Shown here: positions 42,907-52,659 of the stretch, piece by piece
Layout of the letters: the number at the start of each line of letters is the position of its first letter
Position numbering within the stretch: position 1 is the stretch's first letter
Source: Bacteroidales bacterium UBA5281
GTDB lineage: Bacteria; Bacteroidota; Bacteroidia; Bacteroidales; Lentimicrobiaceae
Length of the DNA: 64,000 bases
NCBI GenBank assembly: GCA_002410555.1
Contig: DHSR01000079.1
Span: 310 to 64,309, forward strand
Reading direction: 5' to 3'
Notes under the pieces: generated by a model
What the model was told of the DNA's origin: nothing
The model's input: the letters and a program-made list of their open reading frames with translations, nothing else
The model's database searches: none
Program-made: the position numbers and the translations under genes

Positions 42907-43869
42907 ATGGCCTTAGCATTTCAGATCATCACAGTATTCACCATTCTGGCTACCCTCCTTGCCTTGCTGTTTGTTAAAGCCTGGTGGATACGAATTTTCG
43001 ACTTTCCGCGAATTCAAATTCTGTTTTTAATGCTGGGCTGCCTCGTGGGCCTGATTGTTTTTTCGGATACCGGACTTTGGCTAAATTGGCTGTTAGTGGC
43101 TCTGTTAATTATTGCTTTTAGTATTCAGTTTTCATACATATACCCCTATCTGCCTTTTACCAAAAAAGAGATGGCAGATGGTAAAGGAGTGCCATTTGCT
43201 ACCATTTCAATGATGATGTCGAATGTACTGATGGATAATCAACAGTATGAAAAACTCATCAAACTGGTCAACCTTTATCAACCGGATATTTTATTGGCGG
43301 TAGAGACCAATGACTGGTGGGCACACAAGCTACAACCGCTCGACAGCCACTATAGGTACTCAGTAAAACATCCGCTTGAAAATACGTATGGGATGCTATT
43401 GTTTTCAAAAGTTCCTTTAAACAACGTACACATTGAACATTTAGTCAAAGAAGAAATACCCTCCATTCATGCTGAAATCACCAGGAATAACTTCACCTTT
43501 AAACTGGCGTGTATTCATCCTGAACCGCCTGCACCTGACCATGCTGACACATCGAAACCCCGCGACAGGGAACTGATGATCATGGCCGATAAAATTCAGG
43601 GAGATCCATCCCCCTATATGGTGATTGGCGATTTGAATGATGTTGCCTGGTCAGATACTTCATCCAGATTTGCGAAGATCAGTGGATTGCGTGATCCACG
43701 AAAAGGCAGGGGCTTCTTTAACACCTTTCATGCAAAAATACCGATGATGCGTTTTGCCCTCGATCATGCTTTTTTCACCTCCGAATTTAAGGTAATTGCC
43801 ATAAAGCGTCTGCCAGAGATAGGTTCCGACCACTTTCCGCTTTATATTAAATGTGGAGTGTACAAATGA
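42907..43869 (+). CDS. membrane-anchored endonuclease/exonuclease/phosphatase family protein
   Basis: A 320-residue protein. Residues 5-80 form three hydrophobic spans; the rest is an EEP-fold domain facing the periplasm or cytoplasm. Catalytic-type motifs are visible: DILLAVETNDWW (metal-binding Glu near 138), HPEPPAPD (catalytic His), VIGDLNDVAWS with Asp and Asn near 240, LDHAFF and SDHFPLYI near 310. Family members cut DNA, RNA or phosphoesters such as sphingomyelin; the membrane anchor and absence of a signal peptide cleavage point favour phospholipid or polyphosphate substrates, but that is a guess. It is monocistronic. Confidence 0.82.
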   Translation: MALAFQIITVFTILATLLALLFVKAWWIRIFDFPRIQILFLMLGCLVGLIVFSDTGLWLNWLLVALLIIAFSIQFSYIYPYLPFTKKEMADGKGVPFATISMMMSNVLMDNQQYEKLIKLVNLYQPDILLAVETNDWWAHKLQPLDSHYRYSVKHPLENTYGMLLFSKVPLNNVHIEHLVKEEIPSIHAEITRNNFTFKLACIHPEPPAPDHADTSKPRDRELMIMADKIQGDPSPYMVIGDLNDVAWSDTSSRFAKISGLRDPRKGRGFFNTFHAKIPMMRFALDHAFFTSEFKVIAIKRLPEIGSDHFPLYIKCGVYK

Positions 43870-44022
43870 ATAGCCTGCCAACCGGGAATCAGCCACGTTG
43901 CTTTGTATGCCTGTCCTGATGGCATTCTTCTTGTTTTTCTTATCCGGGTTAGCCTGTTTTTCTATTACCCAATCCTGTTCATTACGGCTGCATTGCCATC
44001 TTTTTATTTACAAAAATATTTC

Positions 44023-44030
44023 TACCTTTG
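44023..44030 (+). promoter_or_regulatory. tig -7 box TACCTTTG
   Basis: Exact TAnnTTTG match 79 bases before the trigger factor ATG, giving a leader of about 75 nt. Confidence 0.5.
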
Positions 44031-44108
44031 CAGCCGCAGGCGAAAACCGGTTTCTGCCGGCCAGTATCCTGAAAATGAATGCCTCGTAAAAATAACAAAT
44101 GTGACCAT

Positions 44109-45437
44109 ATGAATATTGAACTTCAGCAAAAAGAAGAACAGTTGGCAAGCCTGAAACTGGATATTGCGCCCGAAGATTATCAGGAGAAAGTAACTCAAAA
44201 GCTTAAGGAATATCAGCGTAAAGCTTCCATGCCTGGCTTCAGGCCGGGGAAAGTGCCCTTTTCACTTACCCGTAAAATGTATGGCCCTGCGGTAAAAGCT
44301 GAGATCATCAACAATCTGATTGATGAGTCCGTGAACAATTACATCCGCGAAAACAACCTCAACATACTGGGTCAGCCCATACCCGGAGCTGATGAAGTGC
44401 AGGCTCAGGACTGGCAGCAGGATGAAGCCATGACATTTACTTTTGATCTTGGCCTGGCGCCTGAATTTGAAGTTAATCTGGAAAATCTAAAAGACATCAA
44501 TTATTACCAGCTCGAAATTACCGATGAGGTTGCAGAGAAATATCTTGAAGATGCACGCACGCGTGAAGCCAACTGGAAGGAGACCGGACAATCCGTTAAA
44601 GGCGATATGATTAAAGGCAGGATAATCGATCCGGAGCCGGAATTGGAAGTTGAAATTGAAACTGCCAGATTTGATGAAGATGAAGTGCTCATCAAACCAT
44701 TTATCGGAGTGAGCAAGGGTGATGAGATTACCATTGAGGCATCAGAAAAACTTACCGCTGAAAGAGTAGCGGAGATGCTTTTGTTAAAAGACGAAGAGGT
44801 TCAGCCATATTTAAATGGATTTAAAATACTGGTCGATAGCGTAATGCATAAAGAGCCGGCAACACTGGATGAAGACTTTTTTGACAAAATGTATCCAGGA
44901 GAATCAATTACAAATAAGGAAGACCTGATTGCACGCATAAAAAAAGATGCAAGTCAAAGTTTACAGCGTGAAAGCGATCAACAGTTTTTTAACGATACCA
45001 TTGGGGCGTTGATTGAGCAAACCAATATTTCGCTCCCGGATTCATTTTTAAAGCGTTGGCTGATTGAGGTAAACCAGGAAAAAATGACCCCTGAGTTTGT
45101 GGAAGAAAATTATGCAGATTATGCCCGCTCCATGCGCTGGCAGATGATTGAGAACCGATTGATTCGTGACAACAATATTGGTGTTGAAACCGATGAGGTA
45201 AAAAATGTATTCCGCAGTTATTTTCAAAGGCCGGGCAGCACCGAGCCGGATGAAGAAACACTTCAGCGCATTGACAGCGTAGTGGAATCATTTATGAAAA
45301 ATGAAGAAGAGGTGCGCCGCATAAGTGACCAGATATTCAATACAAAGCTGGTTAGCCTCTTTAAAGAAAAAGTAAAACCCATTGAAAAACCCCTGACACA
45401 GGAAGAATTTGCTAAACTAAGGGAAGAAAAAAAATAA
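44109..45437 (+). CDS. tig: trigger factor chaperone
   Basis: Ribosome-associated folding helper, 442 residues. The start at 44109 (MNIELQQKEEQL) is preferred; the upstream extension lacks family support. The ribosome-binding loop is GFRPGKVPFSLTRKMYG near 47-63, close to the GFRxGKxP signature. The middle FKBP-like domain near 150-240 is divergent (GDMIKGRIIDPEPELEVEIE); several aromatic pocket residues are not obvious, so peptidyl-prolyl isomerase activity may be weak. The C-terminal helical arm (ESDQQFFNDTIGALIEQTNI, FLKRWLIEVNQEKMTPEFVE) is complete. It precedes clpP and clpX, its common neighbours in bacteria. A strong terminator follows. Confidence 0.93.
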   Translation: MNIELQQKEEQLASLKLDIAPEDYQEKVTQKLKEYQRKASMPGFRPGKVPFSLTRKMYGPAVKAEIINNLIDESVNNYIRENNLNILGQPIPGADEVQAQDWQQDEAMTFTFDLGLAPEFEVNLENLKDINYYQLEITDEVAEKYLEDARTREANWKETGQSVKGDMIKGRIIDPEPELEVEIETARFDEDEVLIKPFIGVSKGDEITIEASEKLTAERVAEMLLLKDEEVQPYLNGFKILVDSVMHKEPATLDEDFFDKMYPGESITNKEDLIARIKKDASQSLQRESDQQFFNDTIGALIEQTNISLPDSFLKRWLIEVNQEKMTPEFVEENYADYARSMRWQMIENRLIRDNNIGVETDEVKNVFRSYFQRPGSTEPDEETLQRIDSVVESFMKNEEEVRRISDQIFNTKLVSLFKEKVKPIEKPLTQEEFAKLREEKK

Positions 45438-45457
45438 CGGTGTTTTAGCATAACGGC

Positions 45458-45495
45458 ATAGCCCTGCATTTTGGACTGCAGGGCTATCACTTTTT
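45458..45495 (+). terminator. intrinsic terminator after tig
   Basis: ATAGCCCTGCA pairs perfectly with TGCAGGGCTAT across an 8-nt loop, followed by CAC and five T residues. It separates tig from the clpP promoter. Confidence 0.85.
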
Positions 45496-45594
45496 ATAGA
45501 CCTTTTGGCAGGATTTGAAATTTGGCACAATTATTTCCTGAGTATTCCAAGCGTTTAATCGCAACTAAATGGTCAAATATTCATTCAAAACCTG

Positions 45595-45602
45595 TAACTT
45601 TG
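45595..45602 (+). promoter_or_regulatory. clpP -7 box TAACTTTG
   Basis: Exact TAnnTTTG match 25 bases before the ATG at 45627. It supports that start and rules out the in-frame one at 45522. Confidence 0.55.
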
Positions 45603-45626
45603 GCAGGCAAAACTTTTCCAACTATT

Positions 45627-46298
45627 ATGCAAAACGAATTTAAAAAATATGCCACCCGTCATCACGGGATCAGCAGCCTGACATACGATAAGTATGCAAG
45701 TAGTATTAGTGGTTACATTTCGCCCACCATTATCGAGGAGCGGCAATTGAACATTGCCACCATGGATGTATTCTCACGTTTGATGATGGATAGAATTATA
45801 TTTCTGGGAGTTCCCATTGATGATTATGTAGCCAACATCATTCAGGCTCAATTGTTGTTTCTTGAGTCGGTAGATGCCAAGAAGGACATTCAGATTTACC
45901 TGAATACCCCAGGAGGCTCTGTATATGCTGGTCTGGGAATTTATGACACCATGCAGTATATTGCTCCCGATGTTGCTACCATTTGCACAGGCATGGCGGC
46001 TTCTATGGGTGCGGTGTTGTTGTGTGCAGGATCCCCGGGCAAACGCACTGCTTTGAAGCATTCACGTATACTCATCCATCAACCCATGGGTGGGGCACAG
46101 GGTCAGGCCTCCGATATTGAAATTACAGCCAGGGAAATACTCAAACTCAAGAAGGAGCTTTATGAAATTATTGCCCTGCACAGCAATCAAACCTATAAAA
46201 AAATTGAAAAAGATTCAGACCGCGATTACTGGATGACTGCCGAAGAAGCAAAATCTTACGGTATGATTGATGAAGTACTCATCCGCGAAAAGAAATAG
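45627..46298 (+). CDS. clpP: ATP-dependent Clp protease proteolytic subunit
   Basis: Serine protease that forms the tetradecameric chamber used by ClpX and ClpA. The start is the ATG at 45627 ([14 protein letters not shown]), giving 223 residues; a frame extending to 45522 is open but starts before the promoter. The catalytic Ser126 lies in [11 protein letters not shown], His151 in [15 protein letters not shown], and the Asp near 200 in [18 protein letters not shown], with the standard 25-residue Ser-His spacing. The N-terminal stretch (residues 1-30) is longer than in E. coli. It is followed 5 bp later by clpX, so they are co-transcribed. Confidence 0.96.
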   Translation: MQNEFKKYATRHHGISSLTYDKYASSISGYISPTIIEERQLNIATMDVFSRLMMDRIIFLGVPIDDYVANIIQAQLLFLESVDAKKDIQIYLNTPGGSVYAGLGIYDTMQYIAPDVATICTGMAASMGAVLLCAGSPGKRTALKHSRILIHQPMGGAQGQASDIEITAREILKLKKELYEIIALHSNQTYKKIEKDSDRDYWMTAEEAKSYGMIDEVLIREKK

Positions 46299-46303
46299 TA
46301 AGC

Positions 46304-47530
46304 ATGGCTAAAAAAGAAGAAAGATGTTCGTTTTGTGGCAGGCCACGCAGTGATACCAGCATGCTGATTGCCGGACTGGACGCACATATTTGCGATTATT
46401 GCATTCAACAGGCACAGGAAATACTTCGTGAGGAGATGAAAAGCTCCTCAAAAAAAGATTTCTCCAAAATAAAACTGCATAAACCTGTTGAAATAAAGCA
46501 ATACCTCGATCAGTACGTTATTGGTCAGGACGACGCCAAAAAGGTACTTGCCGTTGCCGTTTACAATCATTACAAACGCATAGGCCAGACCATTGGTAAA
46601 GATGATGTTGAAATAGAGAAATCGAACATTATACTCGTTGGTGAAACCGGTACAGGAAAAACCCTACTGGCCCGCACCATAGCCAAAATGCTTCACATAC
46701 CATTTTGCATTGCCGATGCCACCGTCCTGACCGAAGCCGGATATGTGGGAGAAGATGTGGAAAGCATCTTATCACGCCTGTTGCAGGCTGCTGATTATGA
46801 TGTGGCTGCTGCCGAAAGAGGAATTGTTTTTATTGATGAAATAGATAAGATAGCCCGGAAAAGCGACAATCCCAGCATTACCCGGGATGTGTCGGGCGAA
46901 GGTGTGCAACAGGCCATGCTGAAATTACTTGAAGGCACAGTGGTGAATGTTCCCCCTCAGGGTGGACGCAAACATCCTGAACAGCGCATGGTGCAAATAA
47001 ACACCCACAACATATTGTTTGTGGCAGGCGGTGCATTTGATGGTATCGAGAAAAAGATAGCCAGCCGCATGCAAACCAATATGATAGGCTATTCTTCGAC
47101 CCAGCAGCAGAGCATTGACCGGGACAACCTGCTTCAATACATCGCCCCTCAGGATCTTAAGAGCTTTGGCCTTATACCAGAACTGGTGGGAAGGCTGCCG
47201 GTAGTTACCTATCTCAGCCCGCTGAGTCGCGAGGTACTGCGCCTGATTCTTACTGAACCTAAAAATTCGCTCGTTAAACAATTTGTTAAACTGTTTGAAC
47301 TGGACAACATCAAACTTACTTTCCACGAGCAGGTGCTGGATTTTATTGTTGACAAAGCCATTGAATTTAAGCTGGGTGCCCGTGGACTCAGGTCAATCAT
47401 GGAAGCTATACTTATAGATGCCATGTTTGAACTACCTTCGGATCAAAAGAGCCGGGAATTGAAGATAACCCGATCCTATGCCGAAGAAAAACTTGGCAAA
47501 ACCAATTTATCAAGATTAAAAGTAGCGTAA
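46304..47530 (+). CDS. clpX: ATP-dependent Clp protease ATP-binding subunit ClpX
   Basis: AAA+ unfoldase that recognises substrates and feeds them to ClpP. 408 residues, full length. The N-terminal zinc-binding domain has CSFCGRP and CDYC, four Cys; Walker A is [12 protein letters not shown] near 112-123, Walker [12 protein letters not shown] near 175, sensor and pore elements [17 protein letters not shown] and [15 protein letters not shown], and the box [13 protein letters not shown] near 290 is diagnostic for ClpX over ClpA. The ClpP-contact loop IGF is replaced by IGY (NMIGYSS), a small change. It lies 5 bp after clpP. Confidence 0.97.
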   Translation: MAKKEERCSFCGRPRSDTSMLIAGLDAHICDYCIQQAQEILREEMKSSSKKDFSKIKLHKPVEIKQYLDQYVIGQDDAKKVLAVAVYNHYKRIGQTIGKDDVEIEKSNIILVGETGTGKTLLARTIAKMLHIPFCIADATVLTEAGYVGEDVESILSRLLQAADYDVAAAERGIVFIDEIDKIARKSDNPSITRDVSGEGVQQAMLKLLEGTVVNVPPQGGRKHPEQRMVQINTHNILFVAGGAFDGIEKKIASRMQTNMIGYSSTQQQSIDRDNLLQYIAPQDLKSFGLIPELVGRLPVVTYLSPLSREVLRLILTEPKNSLVKQFVKLFELDNIKLTFHEQVLDFIVDKAIEFKLGARGLRSIMEAILIDAMFELPSDQKSRELKITRSYAEEKLGKTNLSRLKVA

Positions 47531-47632
47531 TCAGCCATTTTACCGGCGCCTGGTAATATTTTCAGGCTGATTTAAAGCTTAGGCATTGAATTTGATTGCT
47601 AAAGTTAATCCAATTCAACAATTACAGGGTAA

Positions 47633-48214
47633 ATGAAACGCCTTCTTATCCTTTTGATACCTTTTATCTTCCTGCCCTCCGTTATTCTGGCGCAGGAGCC
47701 TGAAGTTATTGTGCTTAAAGCCACAGTTATAGATGGTGACACCCTGCCACAGGTCTATCTTCCGGAGGTCCATATCCTGAGCTTTTCTGTGTTCCGTACT
47801 CCGGCTGAGCAAAGGCGGTTTGACCGGCTGGTACGCAATGTTAAGAAAGTTTATCCTTATGCACGCCTGGCCGGTTTAAAGTTAAAAGAATACGATGCCA
47901 TGATGGCCGGGCTTTCAGAAAAGGAACAAAAAAAGCTATACAAACAGGCTGAGCAGGAACTTAAGGATGAGTTTGGCAATGAGCTGAAGGCCCTTACATT
48001 TACCCAGGGCAAAATTCTGCTCAAGCTGGTCGACCGCGAAACCGGTAATCCCACCTTTCAGATTGTCCGCGATCTGAGGGGCAGTTTTGTGGCCTTCTTC
48101 TGGCAAAACCTCAGCCGTATTTTTGGATATAACCTCAAGGAGAAGTACGAACCTTTAGGTAAGGACCGCGACATAGAAACCATAGTTCAAATGATTGAAC
48201 GCGGCATACTTTAG
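47633..48214 (+). CDS. DUF4294 exported protein
   Basis: A 193-residue protein of the DUF4294 family, nearly confined to Bacteroidetes. A signal peptide (MKRLLILLIPFIFLPSVILA) precedes a short beta start (VIDGDTLPQVYLPEVHIL), then a helical middle (RLVRNVKKVYPYARLAGLKL) and KLVDRETGNPTFQIVRDLRG. The family is conserved but uncharacterised. It lies between clpX and fabD on the same strand, with 102 bp and 107 bp spacing; its own promoter is not clear. The export signal and charged helices suggest a periplasmic role. Confidence 0.82.
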   Translation: MKRLLILLIPFIFLPSVILAQEPEVIVLKATVIDGDTLPQVYLPEVHILSFSVFRTPAEQRRFDRLVRNVKKVYPYARLAGLKLKEYDAMMAGLSEKEQKKLYKQAEQELKDEFGNELKALTFTQGKILLKLVDRETGNPTFQIVRDLRGSFVAFFWQNLSRIFGYNLKEKYEPLGKDRDIETIVQMIERGIL

Positions 48215-48289
48215 GGTATTCAGGTCCAATAAGTTTAAGCCTTATCGCCCCGCCGACCTCATAACTTCTGTTCACGAATATCATTTTTG

Positions 48290-48297
48290 TACATTTG
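48290..48297 (+). promoter_or_regulatory. fabD -7 box TACATTTG
   Basis: Exact TAnnTTTG match 25 bases before the fabD ATG at 48322. Confidence 0.55.
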
Positions 48298-48321
48298 CAT
48301 CCTTAAACCAAAACTATCTGC

Positions 48322-49197
48322 ATGAAAGCATATGTATTTCCCGGTCAGGGAGCCCAGTTTATTGGAATGGGCAAGGATTTATACGACACCAATACAGAGG
48401 CCAGAAAGCTGTTTGAACAAGCCAATACTATTCTGGGATTCCGGATTACCGATCTGATGTTTACCGGTACCGATGAAGACCTCAGGCAAACACGGGTTAC
48501 ACAACCTGCTATTTTCCTTCATTCGGTCATTCTGGCCCGTACTTTAGGTGCTGACTTTAAACCCGATATGGTTGCCGGGCATTCGCTGGGTGAATTTTCA
48601 GCCCTGGTGGCTGCAGGCGCCCTTTCTTTTGAGGATGGTTTAAAATTGGTGTATGCCCGTGCCATGGCCATGCAAAAAGCCTGTGAAGCGGAACCTTCAA
48701 CCATGGCAGCCATTATTGGCATGGACGATGCCAAAGCAGAAGAAGTACTTGCTGGTATTGATGAAGTAGTGGTACCCGCCAATTATAACAGTCCGGGGCA
48801 ATTGGTCATCAGTGGATCGTTGAAAGGCATTGAAATGGCCTGCGAACAACTCAAAGCTGCCGGAGCTAAACGTGCATTGCCGCTCAAGGTAGGCGGTGCT
48901 TTCCATTCTCCGCTTATGGAGCCGGCCCGCGTTGAACTGGCTGCGGCCATAAATGCTACACAAATAAATTCGCCTGTGTGTCCGGTTTATCAGAATGTTT
49001 CGGCACAGCCGGTAACTGACCCACTTAGCATAAAGCATAATCTCGAAGCACAGCTCACTTCTCCGGTTCGCTGGACCCAAAGTGTACAACAAATGGTGAA
49101 AGATGGTGCCACCTTATTTATTGAGGTTGGACCGGGAACCGTACTTCAGGGTCTGGTAAAAAAGATAGCACCTGAGGTGGAAGGCAGAAGCGCCTGA
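48322..49197 (+). CDS. fabD: malonyl-CoA:ACP transacylase
   Basis: Moves the malonyl group from CoA to acyl carrier protein, the entry to fatty-acid elongation in the cytoplasm. 291 residues, normal for the family. The N-terminal VFPGQGAQFIGMGKDL, the nucleophile elbow GHSLGEFSALVAAG with Ser88, the conserved Arg in YARAMAMQKAC and the catalytic His in GGAFHSPLMEPA near 197 are all present, and the C-terminus has EVGPGTVLQGLVKK. It has its own promoter and converges with the nucleotide-sugar operon. Confidence 0.97.
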   Translation: MKAYVFPGQGAQFIGMGKDLYDTNTEARKLFEQANTILGFRITDLMFTGTDEDLRQTRVTQPAIFLHSVILARTLGADFKPDMVAGHSLGEFSALVAAGALSFEDGLKLVYARAMAMQKACEAEPSTMAAIIGMDDAKAEEVLAGIDEVVVPANYNSPGQLVISGSLKGIEMACEQLKAAGAKRALPLKVGGAFHSPLMEPARVELAAAINATQINSPVCPVYQNVSAQPVTDPLSIKHNLEAQLTSPVRWTQSVQQMVKDGATLFIEVGPGTVLQGLVKKIAPEVEGRSA

Positions 49198-49223
49198 ATA
49201 AGAAGGCGCATATCCTGAAATGA

Positions 49224-49835
49224 TTACAGCCACTGAAACCAACTGGTTTGGTTACAATAAGGTATTTTAAGCCCCTGGCAGGTGCGCATGGTGTGGCCCG
49301 TGCCGCCCTGCAGAGGTTTTTGCAAATCGTCGTAAAACAATGCTACCGTTGCAGGCTTTATACCCGATACGGTGCCGGTTACTTTAACGGTATCACGAAT
49401 GATATAGGCTGCTTTAATGGTCAGTGCATTGCGCCCTTCATTCAGGTATTTATCCACCAGTCCCGATATGCTCTTGTTTTGTCTGGTATGATAAATTACT
49501 TCGGCCTCCGCCGCCAGATCAATTTCATCCAATGAATAATTTTCACCGGCTACCATGGCCGCATTTCGATGAGATGCATAGGGTTTAATGACTTCAAGGC
49601 GGGAGGCATCCCTGGCCGCCACCCCTGCTGAAAAGAGTTCATCAGCACCGGTAGCATTGCCGCTTCTGAATCTCATGTAAGATGAATTTTCAACCAGCAA
49701 GCGCCCAAGTTGCATAAGTCTGGTGGCGTCTTCCGGCAGTACTTTACGCTTTCCCTCGAGCAATACTATGCTCCCCGGCTGATCAAAATGTTTTAGAAAA
49801 GCAATCAGAGAATCGAAACGAATATCCGGTTCCAT
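49224..49835 (-). CDS. SLOG/DprA-like Rossmann protein
   Basis: A 203-residue cytoplasmic protein. RFRSGNATGADELFSAGV near 56-73 and GGTGHTMRTCQGLKIP near 177-192 resemble the nucleotide-binding loops of the SLOG superfamily (DprA, LOG, Smf-type), which bind nucleotides or nucleotide-derived ligands. Length and lack of additional domains fit a stand-alone SLOG. Its start shares one base with the rmlB stop, so it is the last gene of the nucleotide-sugar operon. That link suggests nucleotide or nucleotide-sugar binding, but no function is established. Confidence 0.6.
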   Translation of the reverse strand: MEPDIRFDSLIAFLKHFDQPGSIVLLEGKRKVLPEDATRLMQLGRLLVENSSYMRFRSGNATGADELFSAGVAARDASRLEVIKPYASHRNAAMVAGENYSLDEIDLAAEAEVIYHTRQNKSISGLVDKYLNEGRNALTIKAAYIIRDTVKVTGTVSGIKPATVALFYDDLQKPLQGGTGHTMRTCQGLKIPYCNQTSWFQWL

Positions 49836-50887
49836 TATCTTTGTTTGTATTGTTCATCGTAATACTTCTGATAATCACCCGAAGTTACATTATCCAGCCA
49901 TTTTTCATTTTCGAGATACCAGTCCACAGTGGTTTCAAAGCCTTCGGTAAATTTTATTTCCGGCGCCCAGCCCAACTCCTGCTTAATTTTTGAGGCATCT
50001 ATGGCATACCGCAGGTCATGTCCGGCACGGTCTTTCACATAGGTAATCAATCGGGCTGACTCCCCTGCTGTCCTATTCAGCTTGCGATCCATAATTTCGC
50101 ATAACTTATGTATCAACTGAATATTTTGCCATTCGTTGTCTCCACCAATATTATAGGTTTCGCCCAACCTACCTTTATGAAAAATGAGGTCTATGGCCCT
50201 GGCATGATCCTCCACATACAGCCAATCGCGCACATTTTCACCTTTCCCATAAACGGGCAAAGGCTTTTTATGCCGGATATTGTGGATAAATAATGGAATC
50301 AACTTCTCAGGGAACTGGTAAGGTCCATAATTATTGGAACAATTTGAAATTACTATGGGTAATCCGAAGGTGTGATGGTAAGCCCTCACCAGATGGTCGC
50401 TGCTTGCCTTACTGGCCGAGTATGGACTTCGGGGATCATAAGGCGTTGTTTCCACAAATTTACCTTCCAACCCCAGTGAGCCATATACCTCGTCGGTAGA
50501 GATGTGGTAAAAAAGCTTATCCTGCATCTTCCCTTTCCAGTTTTCACGGGCAGCATTCAGCAAGTTAACCGTACCTACAATGTTTGTCATGATAAATTCC
50601 ATAGGATTGGAAATAGACCTGTCCACATGCGATTCAGCAGCCAGATGAATGACACCGTCAAAGTGGTATTTTTCAAACAACGAAAGCATCAACGAGGCAT
50701 CGGTGATGTCGGCTTTCTCAAAAAAATAATTAGGTTGGGATTCTATATCCGTCAGGTTCATCAGGTTTCCGGCATAGGTGAGCATATCCACGTTAATTAT
50801 TCTGTAATCGGGATACTTTTTTACCATAAGCCTCACTACATGAGAACCAATAAATCCGGCACCACCGGTGATCAGCAAAGTTTTCAT
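49835..50887 (-). CDS. rmlB: dTDP-glucose 4,6-dehydratase
   Basis: Short-chain dehydrogenase that makes dTDP-4-keto-6-deoxyglucose for surface sugars. 350 residues. NAD loop ITGGAGFIGSHVVRL, ISTDEVYGSL (Thr-Asp-Glu catalytic set), YSASKASSDHLVRAYHHTFG with Tyr and Lys, and SNNYGPYQFPEKLIPLFI are all classic. Other genes for rhamnose synthesis (rmlA, rmlC, rmlD) are not in this window. It lies 28 bp after galE, so it is part of the minus-strand sugar operon. A UDP-GlcNAc-dehydratase reading is less likely. Confidence 0.93.
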   Translation of the reverse strand: MKTLLITGGAGFIGSHVVRLMVKKYPDYRIINVDMLTYAGNLMNLTDIESQPNYFFEKADITDASLMLSLFEKYHFDGVIHLAAESHVDRSISNPMEFIMTNIVGTVNLLNAARENWKGKMQDKLFYHISTDEVYGSLGLEGKFVETTPYDPRSPYSASKASSDHLVRAYHHTFGLPIVISNCSNNYGPYQFPEKLIPLFIHNIRHKKPLPVYGKGENVRDWLYVEDHARAIDLIFHKGRLGETYNIGGDNEWQNIQLIHKLCEIMDRKLNRTAGESARLITYVKDRAGHDLRYAIDASKIKQELGWAPEIKFTEGFETTVDWYLENEKWLDNVTSGDYQKYYDEQYKQR

Positions 50888-50915
50888 TGTTTATTTATAT
50901 TTTAAAATTTAATCA

Positions 50916-51950
50916 TTATGGTCTGTCGGGTAACTTTTGTTGCATAAGGGCCTGTTCCCATTTCCAGGCAGAGCGCATCATTTCGTCAAGCCCACGGGTA
51001 GCTTTCCAGCCAAGTTCTTTGTTGGCAAAAGTGGTATCAGCCCACACCTTTTCGATATCACCCGGACGGCGGTGAGTTATTTTGTAATTCAGTGCCAGAC
51101 CACTTATCCGCTCAAACGCCCGGATGACGTCAAGCACACTGTAGCCGGTACCTGTTCCCAAATTAAACACTTCAAAAGGCAGTTTCTGTTTATTTGCCTG
51201 TAACCTTTTCACCGCCACCACATGCGCTTTTGCCAGATCCACCACATGAATATAATCCCGTATTGGTGTACCATCGGGGGTGGGATAGTCATTTCCAAAA
51301 ACCATAAGTTGTGGCCGGATGCCAATGGCTGTTTGGGTGATGTAAGGCACCAGATTGTTGGGTACCCCTAGCGGCAATTCACCGATAATGGCTGATTCAT
51401 GGGCACCTACCGGGTTAAAGTAACGTAACGCAATGACTTCAAATCCATAGGCAGCACAAGAAAACTGCAACATCTGTTCCGACATTTGTTTGGTGTTGCC
51501 ATACGGCGACCAGGCTTCCTTTACGGGGCTGGTTTCCTTAACCGGCAGTTCGTCAGGTTGACCATATACGGTACATGAGGATGAAAACACAAATCTGGAA
51601 ATACCATTGTCTTTCATACCCTGCAGCAGGTTAATAAGCGAAACCAGATTGTTGCGATAATACAAGAGCGGTTCAGCCATAGATTCGCCCACTGCTTTGT
51701 AGGCTGCAAAATGTATGATGGCTTCGATATCAGGCTGTTCCTTAAAAAAAGATTTGGTTTTCGCTGCATCAGCCAGACTAAACTGGTGAAATTCAGGTTT
51801 TATCCCGGTAATTTTCGCAATTGCTTCAACTACTTCGGCCCGGGAATTTGAAAGATCATCTACAATAACCACCTCGTAGCCCTGCTGCTGAAGTTCAACT
51901 ACTGTATGTGACCCGATATAACCGGTACCACCGGTAACTAAGATTTTCAT
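50916..51950 (-). CDS. galE: UDP-glucose 4-epimerase
   Basis: Interconverts UDP-glucose and UDP-galactose (or their N-acetyl forms). 344 residues, usual size. NAD loop VTGGTGYIGSHTVVELQQQG, FVFSSSCTVYGQPDELPVKE, YGNTKQMSEQMLQ with the Tyr-x3-Lys pair and LRYFNPVGAHESAIIGELP match GalE, including the YFNPxGAHxSG-like stretch. The C-terminal part has GDIEKVWADTTFANKELGWK. It lies 10 bp after the acetyltransferase gene and supports polysaccharide precursor supply. Confidence 0.95.
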   Translation of the reverse strand: MKILVTGGTGYIGSHTVVELQQQGYEVVIVDDLSNSRAEVVEAIAKITGIKPEFHQFSLADAAKTKSFFKEQPDIEAIIHFAAYKAVGESMAEPLLYYRNNLVSLINLLQGMKDNGISRFVFSSSCTVYGQPDELPVKETSPVKEAWSPYGNTKQMSEQMLQFSCAAYGFEVIALRYFNPVGAHESAIIGELPLGVPNNLVPYITQTAIGIRPQLMVFGNDYPTPDGTPIRDYIHVVDLAKAHVVAVKRLQANKQKLPFEVFNLGTGTGYSVLDVIRAFERISGLALNYKITHRRPGDIEKVWADTTFANKELGWKATRGLDEMMRSAWKWEQALMQQKLPDRP

Positions 51951-51960
51951 AAGCTATTTT

Positions 51961-52545
51961 TTAATCATCTATCCGGCTTACTACGCCTTTAGATAATTTA
52001 TATTTTTGCTTGCTTTCAGGACATTCGGCAATACCTTGATCATTAAAATTAAGCCGGTGTCCGAAAGTGCTCATCCAACCAATTTGCCGGGCTGGGTTGC
52101 CGACTACCAGTGCAAAAGCCGGAACTTCACGGGTGACTACTGCACCAGCGCCTATAAAGGCATATTCGCCAATGTCATGGCCGCATACAATGGTGGCATT
52201 TGCACCTATCGACGCCCCTTTACGCACGGTGGTTTTTATATACTGGCCGCGGCGATTTACTGCACTACGGGGATTGATCACATTGGTAAAAACCATTGAA
52301 GGGCCTAAAAAGACATCATCCTCACAGATAACTCCGGTGTATATGGAAACGTTATTCTGTACCTTTACATTGTTCCCTAAAACCACTCCTTCTGATATCA
52401 CCACATTCTGCCCGATATTACAGTTTTCGCCAAGAATGGCATTTTCCATCAGGTGAGAGAAATGCCAGATTTTAGTACCTTTACCAATCTGGCAGCCCTG
52501 ATCAATCACCGCAGTTTCATGTGCAAAGTATTCTTTATCCGTCAT
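51961..52545 (-). CDS. hexapeptide N-acetyltransferase of the WbpD/WlbB type
   Basis: A left-handed beta-helix transferase, 194 residues. Hexapeptide repeats run through residues 12-140 ([71 protein letters not shown]), ending in [10 protein letters not shown], then a C-terminal [10 protein letters not shown] segment as in WbpD-like enzymes. These acetylate the 3-amino group of UDP-2-acetamido-3-amino-2,3-dideoxyglucuronate. The upstream aminotransferase gene (WbpE-like) supports that pathway. The oxidases (WbpA/WbpB type) needed earlier are not in this window. Confidence 0.85.
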   Translation of the reverse strand: MTDKEYFAHETAVIDQGCQIGKGTKIWHFSHLMENAILGENCNIGQNVVISEGVVLGNNVKVQNNVSIYTGVICEDDVFLGPSMVFTNVINPRSAVNRRGQYIKTTVRKGASIGANATIVCGHDIGEYAFIGAGAVVTREVPAFALVVGNPARQIGWMSTFGHRLNFNDQGIAECPESKQKYKLSKGVVSRIDD

Positions 52546-52659
52546 AATTTCCCAGTTTAATGTGAATAATCAAATATACGCTTTTTTTAGTGTTTTTATC
52601 ATGTAAACACTTCACCAGAGGGTTTGATTTACACCAACTCCGATTTTAACATCAAAGAA

